A program made the position numbers and the translations under genes. Of a stretch of 64,000 nucleotides of DNA, positions 43,591 through 53,519 are shown in pieces. Under the pieces are notes generated by a model. It was given only the letters and a program-made list of their open reading frames with translations, was not told where the DNA came from and did not search any database. Position 1 is the stretch's first letter. Every line of letters begins with the position of its first letter. This DNA is from Ascarosepion bandense (taxonomy: Eukaryota; Mollusca; Cephalopoda; Sepiida; Sepiidae): positions 868,001-932,000 of the forward strand of contig JBBBDQ010001611.1 in assembly GCA_037127315.1 (NCBI GenBank), read 5' to 3'.

Positions 43591-43795
43591 ACAAGCCTAT
43601 TTCGCTGTATCACAGCTCATTAGTGAAACTCGACCGATTTGGTGTCAGTCGGAGTCGAAACTCCCTAAGCCATAGGCGCATGGAATCAGAGAAGGGAAAT
43701 TTTAACGTGTTGTACATAATCAGTGTATTACACACGCCAGTCACCAAAAGAACTCATTAATTTCTGAAGAGTCAAGCATATATCGCCGAAGTGGA
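43591..43795 (-). mobile_element. S2 SINE
   Basis: S2 on the minus strand: its 3' GGATGACTAATA end lies in the array, then (plus strand) CCTATTTCGCTGTATCACAG, a shortened tRNA-like region with GAAACTCGACC, and CCTAAGCCATAGGCGCATGG. It extends to about 43795. The box B area appears partly deleted. Confidence 0.7.
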
Positions 43796-44689
43796 AACTG
43801 TTTTTAAAATTTCCTTCTCTAGAGGGCTCAGTCGTAATGAGAGCAGAATATATTAGCCATCCACATCCATATATATAACTATAAGATGACCTCCATAAAT
43901 AGGTTCATAATAAAAAAAAACAATAAAAAAACATTTCTCAATGCGTGAACCGGGATCTAATGTAAATGTCTTATGCATCGTGCATGTTGAGAAAAAAAAT
44001 CAACTATGACAATATATTTTTCTCTTTATAATGTTGCTCACTTGTAATTTGCAATAAAAATTGAACATGAAACATTTAATCTTAGAGTTCTATATAAGGA
44101 ATCCGTTAACTATAATAAAATAGAAACTGTTGGTATTTATTTTAAGTTACACGATTTTTTAAAAACTTTCTTTTATTGTCCAAAATGTAGATACTTTATC
44201 AGCAACAACTAGCTTTAAGCATATGAGATTTGTTTTTCATTTGTGTGATTTTCGAAAAGGAAAAATGTCTTTCAGTGAATCTAATTTATTTATTGAATCC
44301 CACAAAAAAGACAACAATAGACGCCATATTTGGTTTTATTCAACGTTTTAATCTTATTTGAAATTTAAACAAACTTTATTTTCTCTGAGAAACCGGCATT
44401 TTTAGCGCAAATAGAAAGCTACTTCCACTCATACAGATACGTGACACATTTCCTTTCGGATTTGCTACTAATTTTACAGATACATTTTTATCAAACTTTT
44501 GGTCTCTAAAATTTACTTTTGAAAAACAACAACAACAACAAAAAGATAGCTTATTTGTACATATCGGCGTACTCAAAATAATTCGAATTTTGAAAGTATA
44601 TTTTTGGATAAAGTCTAAAGAGAGGGAAGATATCATTCGATTCATTAAGGGATCAAGCAAGCAAGATTTTTACATAAATGTTACATCTA
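43796..44689. other. No gene seen
   Basis: AT-rich, unassigned. Confidence 0.5.
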
Positions 44690-44860
44690 TGTGTCGTATT
44701 CCTTCAGGACGTAAGCGATCATGGCCTTCCACATCTTCCTATCCCTCATCGGTTTTAATACACTTTCTACTCTTATTTTACTAAATCCCCGCTCCACCTT
44801 CCATCTGCTGAAGTCCACCAAGTATGTCATGCGTCTCTTGATCTGCGTGTTGATTTAGGA
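44690..44860 (-). pseudogene. LINE L C-terminal fragment
   Basis: On the minus strand it reads RRMTYLVDFSRWKVERGFSK, then RVESVLKPMRDRKMWKAMIA and YVLKEYDT, then a stop. It matches the ends of the L copies at 60.8-61.4 kb. Confidence 0.8.
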
Positions 44861-44934
44861 TATATTTGTTATGGTTTGTTACGTAGATCAAAATAAAACC
44901 GACGACCAAAAATACAATAAAACATAACAATGAA

Positions 44935-45375
44935 AACATGTGCAATTGTAGAAACCCTAGAAACTGCCCACTACAAAATAAATGTAAAATAAACTCAATA
45001 ATCTATCAATGCAACATAACATAAATTGAAAATCCAACTATAAATAAAGTGTATATCGGATCAACTAAGAACACTTTTAAGCAGCGCTGGTACATGCATT
45101 TAACTTCATTCAAAAACAGCTTATACCGAAACCAAACATCCCTCTCTACATACTTTTGGAAGCTAAAGGATTCAAAACAGAAACCCAAAGTAAAATGGAA
45201 AATCCCAGAAAAAACAAGAACTTGCAACTCACTTGACGACATCTGCCCTTTATGTTTAAGTGAAAAACTACACATTATAAAGTACCCCAACAGTAGCGAA
45301 CTATTAAACCGTAGAGACGAATTAGCAGTATTATGCAAACATTGCAAATATTTATCGTTAAAATTTAAATAAACA
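44935..45375 (+). pseudogene. Penelope-like element, GIY-YIG endonuclease C-terminus
   Basis: A cysteine motif CNCRNPRNCPLQNKC precedes IIYQCNI (the GIY-equivalent strand). A stop follows, then VYIGSTKNTFKQRWYMHLTS (YIG strand and catalytic Arg region), TSLSTYFWKLKDSK and KWKIPEKTRTCNS. A C-terminal CPLCLSEKLHI..CKHCKYL zinc-ribbon-like part ends the frame at 45372. This order is characteristic of the endonuclease domain at the C-terminus of Penelope-like retroelements. The RT domain upstream is absent and one stop interrupts the domain. Confidence 0.88.
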
Positions 45376-45968
45376 AATAAGCACCCCACCCACACGACCC
45401 CTCCAAAAAAATGCAATAAATACACATAACCAACCCTATTAATAAATGGAACAAAAACGTAGAAACAAAAGACTACAAATCCCACACAACGCCAACAATA
45501 AGTTCAGCTGCCTGTAAATAGTAAAAAAATAACAGAAAATATCGAGACTGCAAAAAACAAAAAAATCATATACCCCAATACAAAATAACCAAAATTAAAC
45601 GATAAAGTGACCAGCCCAAAAGCAAAACAACACATACTCACCCCATAACCAAATAACAGCACCTACGACGCCACCACAACTACATCCAGACAAGATAAAT
45701 AGGAAAACCTATTCTGAACTAAGCTACCTCCCACCAAACACCTAAATCTAAGACTTTACTAAGGTAAGCAGAATCCAAATCACATCCCAACCCCACTTAT
45801 ACCTAAAAAAACAAATTCACCACAAATAAACGTTTTTTTTTCACCAGATAATTTTCATACCAACTTGATCACCCGAAGAGAAGCGACCAAAATACATGGT
45901 TAGCTTCGAAAACGCGAAAATTTTTGTGTAGTGATAATATGAATTTATAAACTATTGTAACATCTATT

Positions 45969-46008
<40 letters not shown>
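45376..46008. other. A/C-rich sequence downstream of the Penelope-like fragment
   Basis: Unusually A/C-rich, possibly the element's 3' UTR, up to about 45830. A (TA)n tract at 45971-46002 then leads into the foldback. No gene seen. Confidence 0.5.
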
Positions 46009-46012
<4 letters not shown>

Positions 46013-46542
46013 AACATCTTATAAATAACAGAAAGTGAGCTATGGAATTTAATGTGGATTGCTTTTCTGTTTTACCCAATTCACATTCACTTTTACATTT
46101 GAACATACTGGAGTCTGTTTATATCAGGTCTTGCAGACCCTCGCTGTGTAAACAGCGGGAGTATTTGCTGGGCGTTGCTGTAATGAGTTTCTAGCAGTTC
46201 ATTCCCACGTTCCCATCATTGAATAATTCATTTCTAACACCTATTATATTTTACTGGAAGTTCTCCCGATTAAAAATCTATGATGAGCGGGAGCGAAACT
46301 GGTTGTTTTTTTTTCTCTTTTATTAAATTTTATCCATCATCACAGAACATAATGATGGATAAAATTTAATAAAAGAGAAAAATAACAAAAAACAACCGGC
46401 TACACAGCGAGGGTCTGCAATACCTGAAGTAAACAGACTCCAGCACTTTTAAATGGAAAAGTGAATGTGAATTGGATAACATAGAAAAACAATCCACGTT
46501 ATATTCCATATCTCACTTTCTGTTATTTATAAGATGTCCACA
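46009..46542. mobile_element. 534-bp foldback element
   Basis: The outer arms 46009-46150 and 46401-46542 are complementary over about 140 bp with mismatches (for example CATCTTATAAATAACAGAAA and its complement). An inner pair, about 46297-46340 and 46352-46400, is nearly perfect around an 11-nt loop. The left side carries about 147 bp (46151-46297) absent from the right, bounded by AGCGGGAG-like repeats. (TG)n/(CA)n tracts flank both outer ends. It resembles foldback-type or long-TIR elements. No coding sequence, and no clear target duplication because of the microsatellites. Confidence 0.88.
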
Positions 46543-46545
46543 TAA

Positions 46546-46602
46546 AACACACACACACAAATACACACACACACAAATACACACACACACACACACACAC
46601 TC
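46546..46602. repeat. (CA)n microsatellite
   Basis: Interrupted (CA)n with AAATA spacers, directly after the foldback. Confidence 0.9.
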
Positions 46603-46673
46603 TGAATCTGAAGAACAAAATGTATATTACTATTATCATAACTGTTATCTAACATCTAGCCCTGTTTGATTAC

Positions 46674-47094
46674 TCCAGAAAGCAATGCCAGCCGACGGCA
46701 GGATAATCTTTTGCCTAGTCAGTCATGTCTCGAAAGAGACATGATCGCCCAAAGCGTGTATCACGTATGGCACTTAACTGACTGACTGAATATAATAGTT
46801 GAAAAAAATGATCATTGCTTTTACTGGGCATAAAGTGGGGGATCAGTTTTATATTGTTATGAAGTAATAAACTGATCCACCACTAATTACTACTTAAAAA
46901 TACATCTCTTCCCCGTCTAGCTATGAGTCAAATAATAGGACAGATTGGGTTCTATAGCCTTGGCTGGCAACCAGTCTACCGCAGAAAGCAATAGCAGCCT
47001 ACTACGAGATAATCTTTTACTTAGTCAGTCATGTCTCTTTCGAGACATGATCGCACAAAGCATGTATCACGTATGGCACTTAACTGACTGACTG
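46674..47094 (+). mobile_element. S1 3' - hairpin H - S1 3' composite (locus C)
   Basis: The S1 3' portion (46674-46789) is followed by the same AATATAATAGTTG linker as loci A and B and hairpin H (46832-46884). A CTAATTACTACTT linker and another S1 3' portion (about 46904-47094) follow. The loop of H lies in the same orientation relative to S1 as at locus A and inverted relative to locus B. Neither S1 piece has a tRNA head. Confidence 0.88.
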
Positions 47095-47790
47095 TTTCAT
47101 TACTGCCAGTACTGGCTGTGTGTTATGTATATATGCACACACACAGAAATAATATATGCAGGTCGGATCACAGTGACTTGCACCGAAAATAAAAGGGTAT
47201 CTACCCTGAGACTCCTGCTAATCCTAATGCAATTATCTACCACACCAAGAAAGCCTCGATTGTTATTTATCTAAACAGGCAATGTTCAAAGTGTTGAAAA
47301 CAAATGCTTCGAATGGTGCCAAAACAATCTTACGCTAAATGCCTTATGTCTTTAACACAATCAGCTTATTAAATAATCAATACAGATGACGTGTTATGAT
47401 ATAAATTTAATATTAGTTAATTATTATTTAATGCTTATCTGCTTTTTCTAGCAATTGTCAGATAGTCATTCAACGATCGTTAGTAAAATTCTGGGTTGCT
47501 GTTTACCAATTAGGCTGCAATTGGTGAAGTTTAAATAGCAGGGATATATTTAACGTCACCTTCCAAATGCGACTATTTTTTTTATTTACATAAACTAATA
47601 ATATTAATAATCAAGTGATTCAAAATTTGAAGAGGAAACACTAATTAAAATTAATTGCTACGGCTTCGTCGAGTAATATTTACAGATGAATTTCATTCAC
47701 AAGTTTTTTTTCTTTTCATTTTGTACTGGGAAGGAAACTTTAAATAAGGCGGCATAACTTGCCATATCTTAACTCGAAGAGGCTGTGGGG
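47095..47790. other. No gene seen
   Basis: Unassigned, AT-rich. Confidence 0.5.
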
Positions 47791-47895
47791 TATATGTGTG
47801 GCCGTATCATGTTGAAACACCGGCTTTCGTATAATCACCGAAATTAAACAACGTCGAGCCTGGGTGACCGCTTGGTAATATCAGAGGCTGTAAGC
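47791..47895 (+). pseudogene. 5S rRNA pseudogene or 5S-derived SINE head
   Basis: GTGGCCGTATCATGTTGAAA through AATCACCGAAATTAAACAAC and GAGCCTGG, then GGTGACCGCTTGG..ATCAGAGGCTGTAAGC. It is collinear with 5S rRNA but lacks about 14 nt (the TCAGTACTTAGATG part of the internal promoter C box). It faces the minus-strand 5S-SINE chimera ending at 48325. Confidence 0.82.
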
Positions 47896-48034
47896 TTAGG
47901 TGTGTGGATGGTATACATACCATGTACCTGTTTCGACATTCACTCTGGTCAGGTTGAGCCGGTTTCCTCCAAAGCGATGGAGAAGGATTCGTTGGGATTT
48001 GTTTAAGGACAGGGTCCCAAGTCCTACCCTGTAT

Positions 48035-48325
48035 AGACTTCAGGTATTTTAATTATCCAGCAACAGGTTGCCAATACCTGGTTGCCAGCCAAGGCTATAG
48101 TGCCCAATCTGTCCTGTTATTTAACCCATAACTGGGGAGAAGGGATTGATTAATACCTTTCCCATGGGTATTAGCGCGTAAGGGCATTCAACTGGAATTC
48201 GAACTCGGCTCCCCGATTTCTTTTTCCGAGCCAGTCACCAATCTAAGTACCGACAAGGCTCAACGTTGCATAACTTCGATGATCGGACGAGAACCGGTAT
48301 ATTCAACGTGATATGACCATAAACT
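48035..48325 (-). mobile_element. 5S-tRNA chimeric SINE, copy 1
   Basis: Read on the minus strand: a 5S-like segment of about 94 nt (48325-48232) through TCGGTACTTAGATTGGTGAC joins S1 inside its tRNA head, at GGCTCGGAAAAAGAAATCGG. It continues through box B (GAGTTCGAATTCC), the body and CAGGACAGATTGGGCACTAT to the GGCAACC region. A 3' block (GGTAGGACTTGGGACCCTGT...ACAAATCCC, about 48037 down to 47980) follows that also occurs in copy 2 but not in ordinary S1. The chimera could have used 5S or tRNA internal promoter elements. Confidence 0.8.
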
Positions 48326-48334
48326 GTGTGGGTG

Positions 48335-48490
48335 GTGCAATAGATGATGGCTTGGAAATAAAAATCGGAGTGCCAAATTCGAATTCTAGTCGGGGTCGTT
48401 ACATCCACTTAAGTATAATACCCTTGGGAAAGGCATGAATCCATCTTTCCTTTCTCAGCTAGGTATTAATTAGTAGGATTAGTATCAGTA
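48335..48490 (+). mobile_element. Diverged S1 SINE, 5' half
   Basis: GTGTGGGTGGTGCAATAGATG..AAATTCGAATTCTAGTCG is a tRNA-like head, followed by AATACCCTTGGGAAAGGC. It is truncated after the GTATTAATTAGTAGG area and lies head-to-head with the 5S-SINE chimera. Confidence 0.7.
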
Positions 48491-50539
48491 AATCATTATC
48501 TACAAAAAGATGCTTACTGTCTAAAAATATTTCCGCTTTTAAAAAAATGAAAAAAAAAATGTTGATAAATTGTAAAAAAACAAAATCAATCAATCAAGGT
48601 AACCCGAAGACAGAAAGAACAAAAGACACTCGCGGGTAAAGAATAAAATGTGTAGGAAATGATGTTAGCGGTCAGAGTTCAGATTTCAGTCGAGACAGTG
48701 AATCTATCTTTTCAGCTCTTAGTTCTTGGTAAAATGGCTGGTCTCTATAGCCATGTTTGAAAATTAGTCCAGCTGTAAGACAACTCAAATATCAAAAGTG
48801 ATATGCGCTCTACCCTCGAACCATAGCAATAATTAGTAAGTTGGTCTAGTAAATCCAGCCTGTCAAAACCTATTTGCTAAAATAGGCAGGACACACAAGC
48901 TGAAGAAACGATAGAATTCAGTTTTGTAATTTGTCTTTTAACTTGAAACATATTTATCAGGTTCTGATGACCTTCAGCATTAGCCAGTAAATGAGGTTAT
49001 TTAAAGAAACTTTTTCATTGGCTCTCCTTTGATCACGTGATCAAACTATTACGTGGGAGTCATTTGCTGAATTTAGCCTCAGAGAGACAGCACTCGGTAT
49101 TAAGATAGAAATCTGGTTGGTTCATTTACAAGTTTATGAAGAACATGCTATAGTGACTTTTGGTGATTAGAAATCGAATAACGACGAATAGGAATTTTTC
49201 CCAACTTACGCTTTAAAAACGAACATGGCGTTCGAGTAAAATTGGTAAAGACGAGAATCTTAATCAGTGTATTGGCCAATGGAAATGAATTTTGTAGAAA
49301 TCGAGTAATTTATCCGAGAGTCACGTGAAATGGAAGACGATTGCTTTATTATTACGTTTAGTTGCTGGCAATTCTCATTTAAGTTCGGTTTGCTACTAAA
49401 TTACACTTGCAGATAAGAATGATTGAAATTATAATGAGAAAAAAAAAATACTGAACAGTGGAAGAAGCTCCGAGATTCAATTACGGCCGCTCAATTGGTG
49501 AGTCCCACTCTAGGGAGAAACTCTCAAGAACAAATACTATTTTGCCGACTGAATAAAAAGAAAATGAATTCAAATAATTTTCAATTATTTTTTTTAACCG
49601 AGCCATAATTTATTGCAGACAACTGAAAGGGAACCTATTTGGTAAAAATCTTTTTTATATATATATATAACTTCTCAGTCATACTCTTAGTAAATTAACA
49701 AAATCTAATTGAAGATTTGTAGATCGTGTTGTGATAGCCTTACAAGTACTGAAGATCTACCTGTCCCGAAAAAGAAAAAACAGTATTGAAATATAATCTT
49801 TCATATGGACTTGAACACCGTCAACGACCACTAATGAATTCAACATTATTCAATGTAGAATAGGGTACATATGTGGCACCAGCCCAAAATTAAGGATTGG
49901 AAAATCTGGTCTTCATCTGTCTTATAGTTAAAGTTAGCTAGATACAATCACTGACTTCAGCAAACCGCAATATTCCTTACAGCAAAACAACACATCCATA
50001 CTTACCTTCCTTACTTCAGCCACCATAATACCTCAGCGTCTCCATGAAGTCCTAACTAATCGAAAAATGTACAAATCTTGTTTGACGGGAGAGAGGGAAA
50101 ACAACAATTTAAAAATCTCAATGATTATTTACAAGAAAACAAACTATTTATAAGAAACGATATAAATCACTGTTAGTAATGACCCCTCTCCGCACAAATC
50201 CTGACTTGTGACAGAAAAATCAGTTGATTGGGCGAAAGTAACGAGAGACTTTAATAATATAAAACATTAATTCGTCTAACCACTTACACAACCATACACT
50301 CATTCAAACACAAAAACAAATATGAAATTCACACCCGAAAGACGAAAGGCGTCCCTCACCCACCAGAAAACTGACATCTATGATCACCTTTTTTTTAAAA
50401 AAGAGGGAAGGAAGGTGGAATTAAACAAAAGAAATTGGTTAGCAGCAGAAATAAAAGAAGCCAATAAGCTTACATCCACAAGCTAAGTAAACTATTAAAA
50501 GCGAAACTAAAGACAAAAACTACCCTAATTTAGTTTACA
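48491..50539. other. No gene seen
   Basis: About 2 kb without a recognised feature. It includes the perfect palindrome GATCACGTGATC near 49031 (E-box core CACGTG) and a short (TA)n near 49657. Confidence 0.5.
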
Positions 50540-50760
50540 ATACAGCAGAAACTGCCACTCCAAGCCGGCGGCTCACTCGGCGCAAACACTCAAAAACTCA
50601 CCCACCTTTTTGCGAAATTCTGATGGAAGGTCGCCGCCTTTCCTTCCTAATATTGATTTTAAGCTGATGCTTAAAGAACAAAATCAGTTGGGAAGAGGTG
50701 AACATTTTGCCCCCACCCCTGAATTCTTTCTGACGTGTCGTCCATATCATGACGTTTAGA
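50540..50760 (-). pseudogene. TX1-like LINE fragment, inverted copy
   Basis: The reverse complement aligns with 54670-54890 of the TX1-like relic. Shared blocks surround AAGCATCAGCTTAAA (on the minus strand) and the GGAAAGGCGRCG segment. It represents a small 3' piece of the same LINE family. Frames are broken. Confidence 0.6.
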
Positions 50761-51207
50761 AAGCAAACCAAGACAGTGTACAGCCTTCGTCAGTGGCGGT
50801 ACGACATTGCTACAGAACTCGCCCCGAAGGCAAAGAATTTTCCACGCCATATGCGGACCATGATCTATTCAGCAAACTTGCCCAACGGAACTGAAAGTAG
50901 GCCTGATCCAGGGTCTCCAGTTTTCCATCACAACGAACGAAGTCTGAAAACTTCTCCAAGCCCACTGAACAAAGTCTTTTGCCAAATCAGGGCAGTCTAC
51001 ACATCACCAGTGCGGCGAAAGATGCTTCATCATTGGTAGGGTATTTCAACCCCCGCTCCTGATGATGAACATGACGTTCGTAAGTACTAGGACAAATCTG
51101 GACAATTTTTATACAATTATAATTCTGAAATAAAAAGTCTTTGTGGTTGCCAACACTGTTTGTTTATAGATACATAATTTAGAATAAAGCTCATTTCGTC
51201 TTTTTGC
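50761..51207 (+). other. Unassigned; 96-codon frame
   Basis: The frame 50749-51039 (TFRKQTKTVYSLRQWRYDIA...) overlaps the end of the LINE fragment and has no recognised family. Nothing else seen. Confidence 0.2.
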
Positions 51208-51250
51208 CTTGATTAAGTCCATCACAGGACGAAACGCGTAGGCGATTTAA
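51208..51250 (+). ncRNA. Degenerate hammerhead-like motif
   Basis: TTGATTAAGTCC, a 6-nt loop ATCACA, then GGACGAAACGCG. The 4-bp helix flanked by a CTGATGA-like string and GAAAC matches a hammerhead ribozyme core layout as found in Penelope-like elements. The invariant core is altered (TTGATTA for CTGATGA, one extra A), so an active ribozyme is unlikely. Confidence 0.3.
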
Positions 51251-51316
51251 AATACAGTTTTCCTCTTGTCTTTATTTTATTTAACCATTCTGTCCTTAAT
51301 CTCAGATTATAACTGA

Positions 51317-51359
<43 letters not shown>
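51317..51359. repeat. (TA)n microsatellite
   Basis: Uninterrupted TA dinucleotides over about 40 bp. Confidence 0.95.
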
Positions 51360-51364
<5 letters not shown>

Positions 51365-51762
51365 CACATGATTTTTGTAGATTATATATATTCGAATAAA
51401 TCCATTTCTTTAAGGTAGCACATTATATTAACGCTTTCTATATTTTTGAATAATTTTCTCGTGTTGGTTTCTTTGTTTCCTTGTATTTATGTCTTACAGG
51501 TGCAAAGTACATTCAAGTATATGTGTTTAACCATGGATACGGCTTGGCGTCTTGTACATGTTAACTGATTTTCATTTTTCAGCAAGTACGAATGGATGAG
51601 ATACATTTGTGGCGTCTATATATGTAGCAAGATTTCGCAAAAGCCAAATAGTTTTCCTAACAATCAGCGCACCCAATATTATGAGTACACTCTACTTTAA
51701 TATGATCTGGTGTTCTCTGCAACTCTCCTTGTGATGCCCAGAATTCTGACACAAAACACCTC

Positions 51763-52211
51763 AAGGGATTGGAGATGTATTGTTTTAACCTCTCAAACGT
51801 AAAATCAACTTTAAAATCAAGGGTTTATTAAATGCCAAGGTTACTTGTTAGGATTTGTTGATCTTCTCTTTTTATATTTATTTTTCTACAATTAGTTAAC
51901 CCCTTACATTTTCCGAAGTTAGATCTGTTTACTCTGAAATTCCCATTGAAGTGTCCAGACTTTCATGTGAGTACGTAATCACATGGAAGTCTGGACACTT
52001 CAATGGGAATTTTCAGAATCTTGCTACAGTAGAGTAAACAGATGTAGCTTCGGAAAAGTAAGGGGTTAACTAATTGTAGAAGGGTAAGTATAAAAAGAGA
52101 AGCTCAACAAATCCTAACAAGTAACCTTGACATTTAATAAATCCTCAATCCGAAGTAAATAAAAATTGATTTTACGTTTGAGAGGTTAGAACAATATATC
52201 TCCAATCCCTT
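51763..52211. mobile_element. 449-bp foldback / long-TIR element
   Basis: Two arms of about 208 and 232 bp meet at CATGTGA - 8 nt - TCACATG (51964-51985). The outermost sequence on each arm is AAGGGATTGGAGAT. Arms match over nearly their full length with scattered substitutions and a few indels (the right arm carries extra bases near 52025 and 52145). No coding sequence. A target duplication could not be assigned: flanks are CACCTC on the left and AAAATT on the right. Confidence 0.93.
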
Positions 52212-52471
52212 AAAATTATGAAAAGCCATCATTTCGATTACAGTATCTGCTTGTTCGTTTGTTGTTGATTTCCACTCGTCGACTTGCCCTGCTCTTTTTG
52301 ACATTTTAAATCGAAAATAGTGACAGACTAGACAGTGGTGTTTTCTTCAGAGATTCTATTACTATGAATCTTTGAAATTCTGTTGTGACTTCTGTTTTCG
52401 AATCAGAGTAAGACGTTTCTTTCAGTTTTATTTATTGATGCTTGTATCTGATAATTATTATTGGTTCTGTG
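52212..52471. other. No gene seen
   Basis: Nothing recognised. Confidence 0.45.
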
Positions 52472-52540
52472 CACCACCACCCACGGCAGGATTTACCACC
52501 ACCCACGGCAGGATTTACCACCACCCACGACAGGATTTAC
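52472..52540 (+). repeat. Three copies of a 22-bp repeat
   Basis: ACCACCACCCACGGCAGGAT plus TT, three times (the third has GACAGG), with period 22. GC-rich against its surroundings. Confidence 0.93.
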
Positions 52541-52911
52541 CAGCGGCTTTAAATCCATTGACCTTGGTTGAAATGAGGTACATCTACCAATCTCATCCCG
52601 ATAAGACTGAATCGTTGTTAATTTTACGCTTGATTACCTAAAAAAAATCTAGCACCTTAATTTGAAATAGTGATCAATGTTTGTTTTGCTTCGACCCGAT
52701 TGGCCCTCCAACTACCGCCTGCCAGCACCTTTGAGATAATAAGGGGTAGGTTATTTGATCGTTATGGGATCAGTTTGTGATATAACGTCGGGCTTAATTT
52801 TATAGCTGCTAGGTTAATATCATAACCAGCCGACTGATCGGATCGAACCTCTCTGACCTTCATCTTTAGCCTAAGAAAGAAAAGTATATTTATTACTAGA
52901 ATGATACAGTA
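52541..52911. other. No gene seen
   Basis: Nothing recognised. Confidence 0.45.
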
Positions 52912-53160
52912 ATTGTGGCACAGGCTCGAAGGGGGAGTGGGTCGAGCTGGTCATCACTGTCTATCATATGCCAAGGTAACCAGATTTACAACCCAAAGAC
53001 TCATTACAATTTTCTCATTCACCAAAATAAAACATCCCATATGTTCTAATCCACCACAATACCACATTCTCACCAGGGAACCTAAAAAGAGGGAGAACCC
53101 ATGAATTTATAAAAAAATATTTATTTATTTATTTTTTTTTACAAAAATATAGTTTATAAG
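52912..53160 (+). repeat. Dispersed repeat, second copy of 11190-11410
   Basis: Same order of blocks as the first copy: GTGGCACAGGC, the GGTCGAGCTGGTC..CACTGTCTATCATATGCCAAG area, AATACCACATTCTCACC, GGGAACCTAAAAAG and an A/T-rich tail. Same strand as copy 1. Class unknown. Confidence 0.6.
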
Positions 53161-53519
53161 GAATTGCATGGAGCATTTGGGGTGAATTCCGAAACCAACT
53201 AGAATATATTGAATGAAATCGCATATGGCTCAACCTCCAGTTCCAAAAATACAAGATGACAACCCACAAGAAAAGTTCACATAAAATCCTAAAAGATAAA
53301 GGTAACACCGACTAACAAACCAAACTGTTCTCATGCTCATTAACCATTTAATTCCCCTAAAATTCGGATAATGCAAAAAGGCAAAAAAAAAAAAAAAATC
53401 TAAATCACTCAATTTAGGGTAAGACATGTGCCGGGTGTCAAGAGTGCAGTGCAAAAAGGCAATCCCACAAAATAAAAGGTATCTTTTGAATTTAAAGAAG
53501 TCGACTCAAAAGACGCTGA

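Noticed and set aside
45006..45485. 159-codon minus-strand ORF with hydrophobic segments
   Set aside because: It is the shadow of the Penelope-like GIY-YIG coding strand. The plus strand carries the recognisable motifs.
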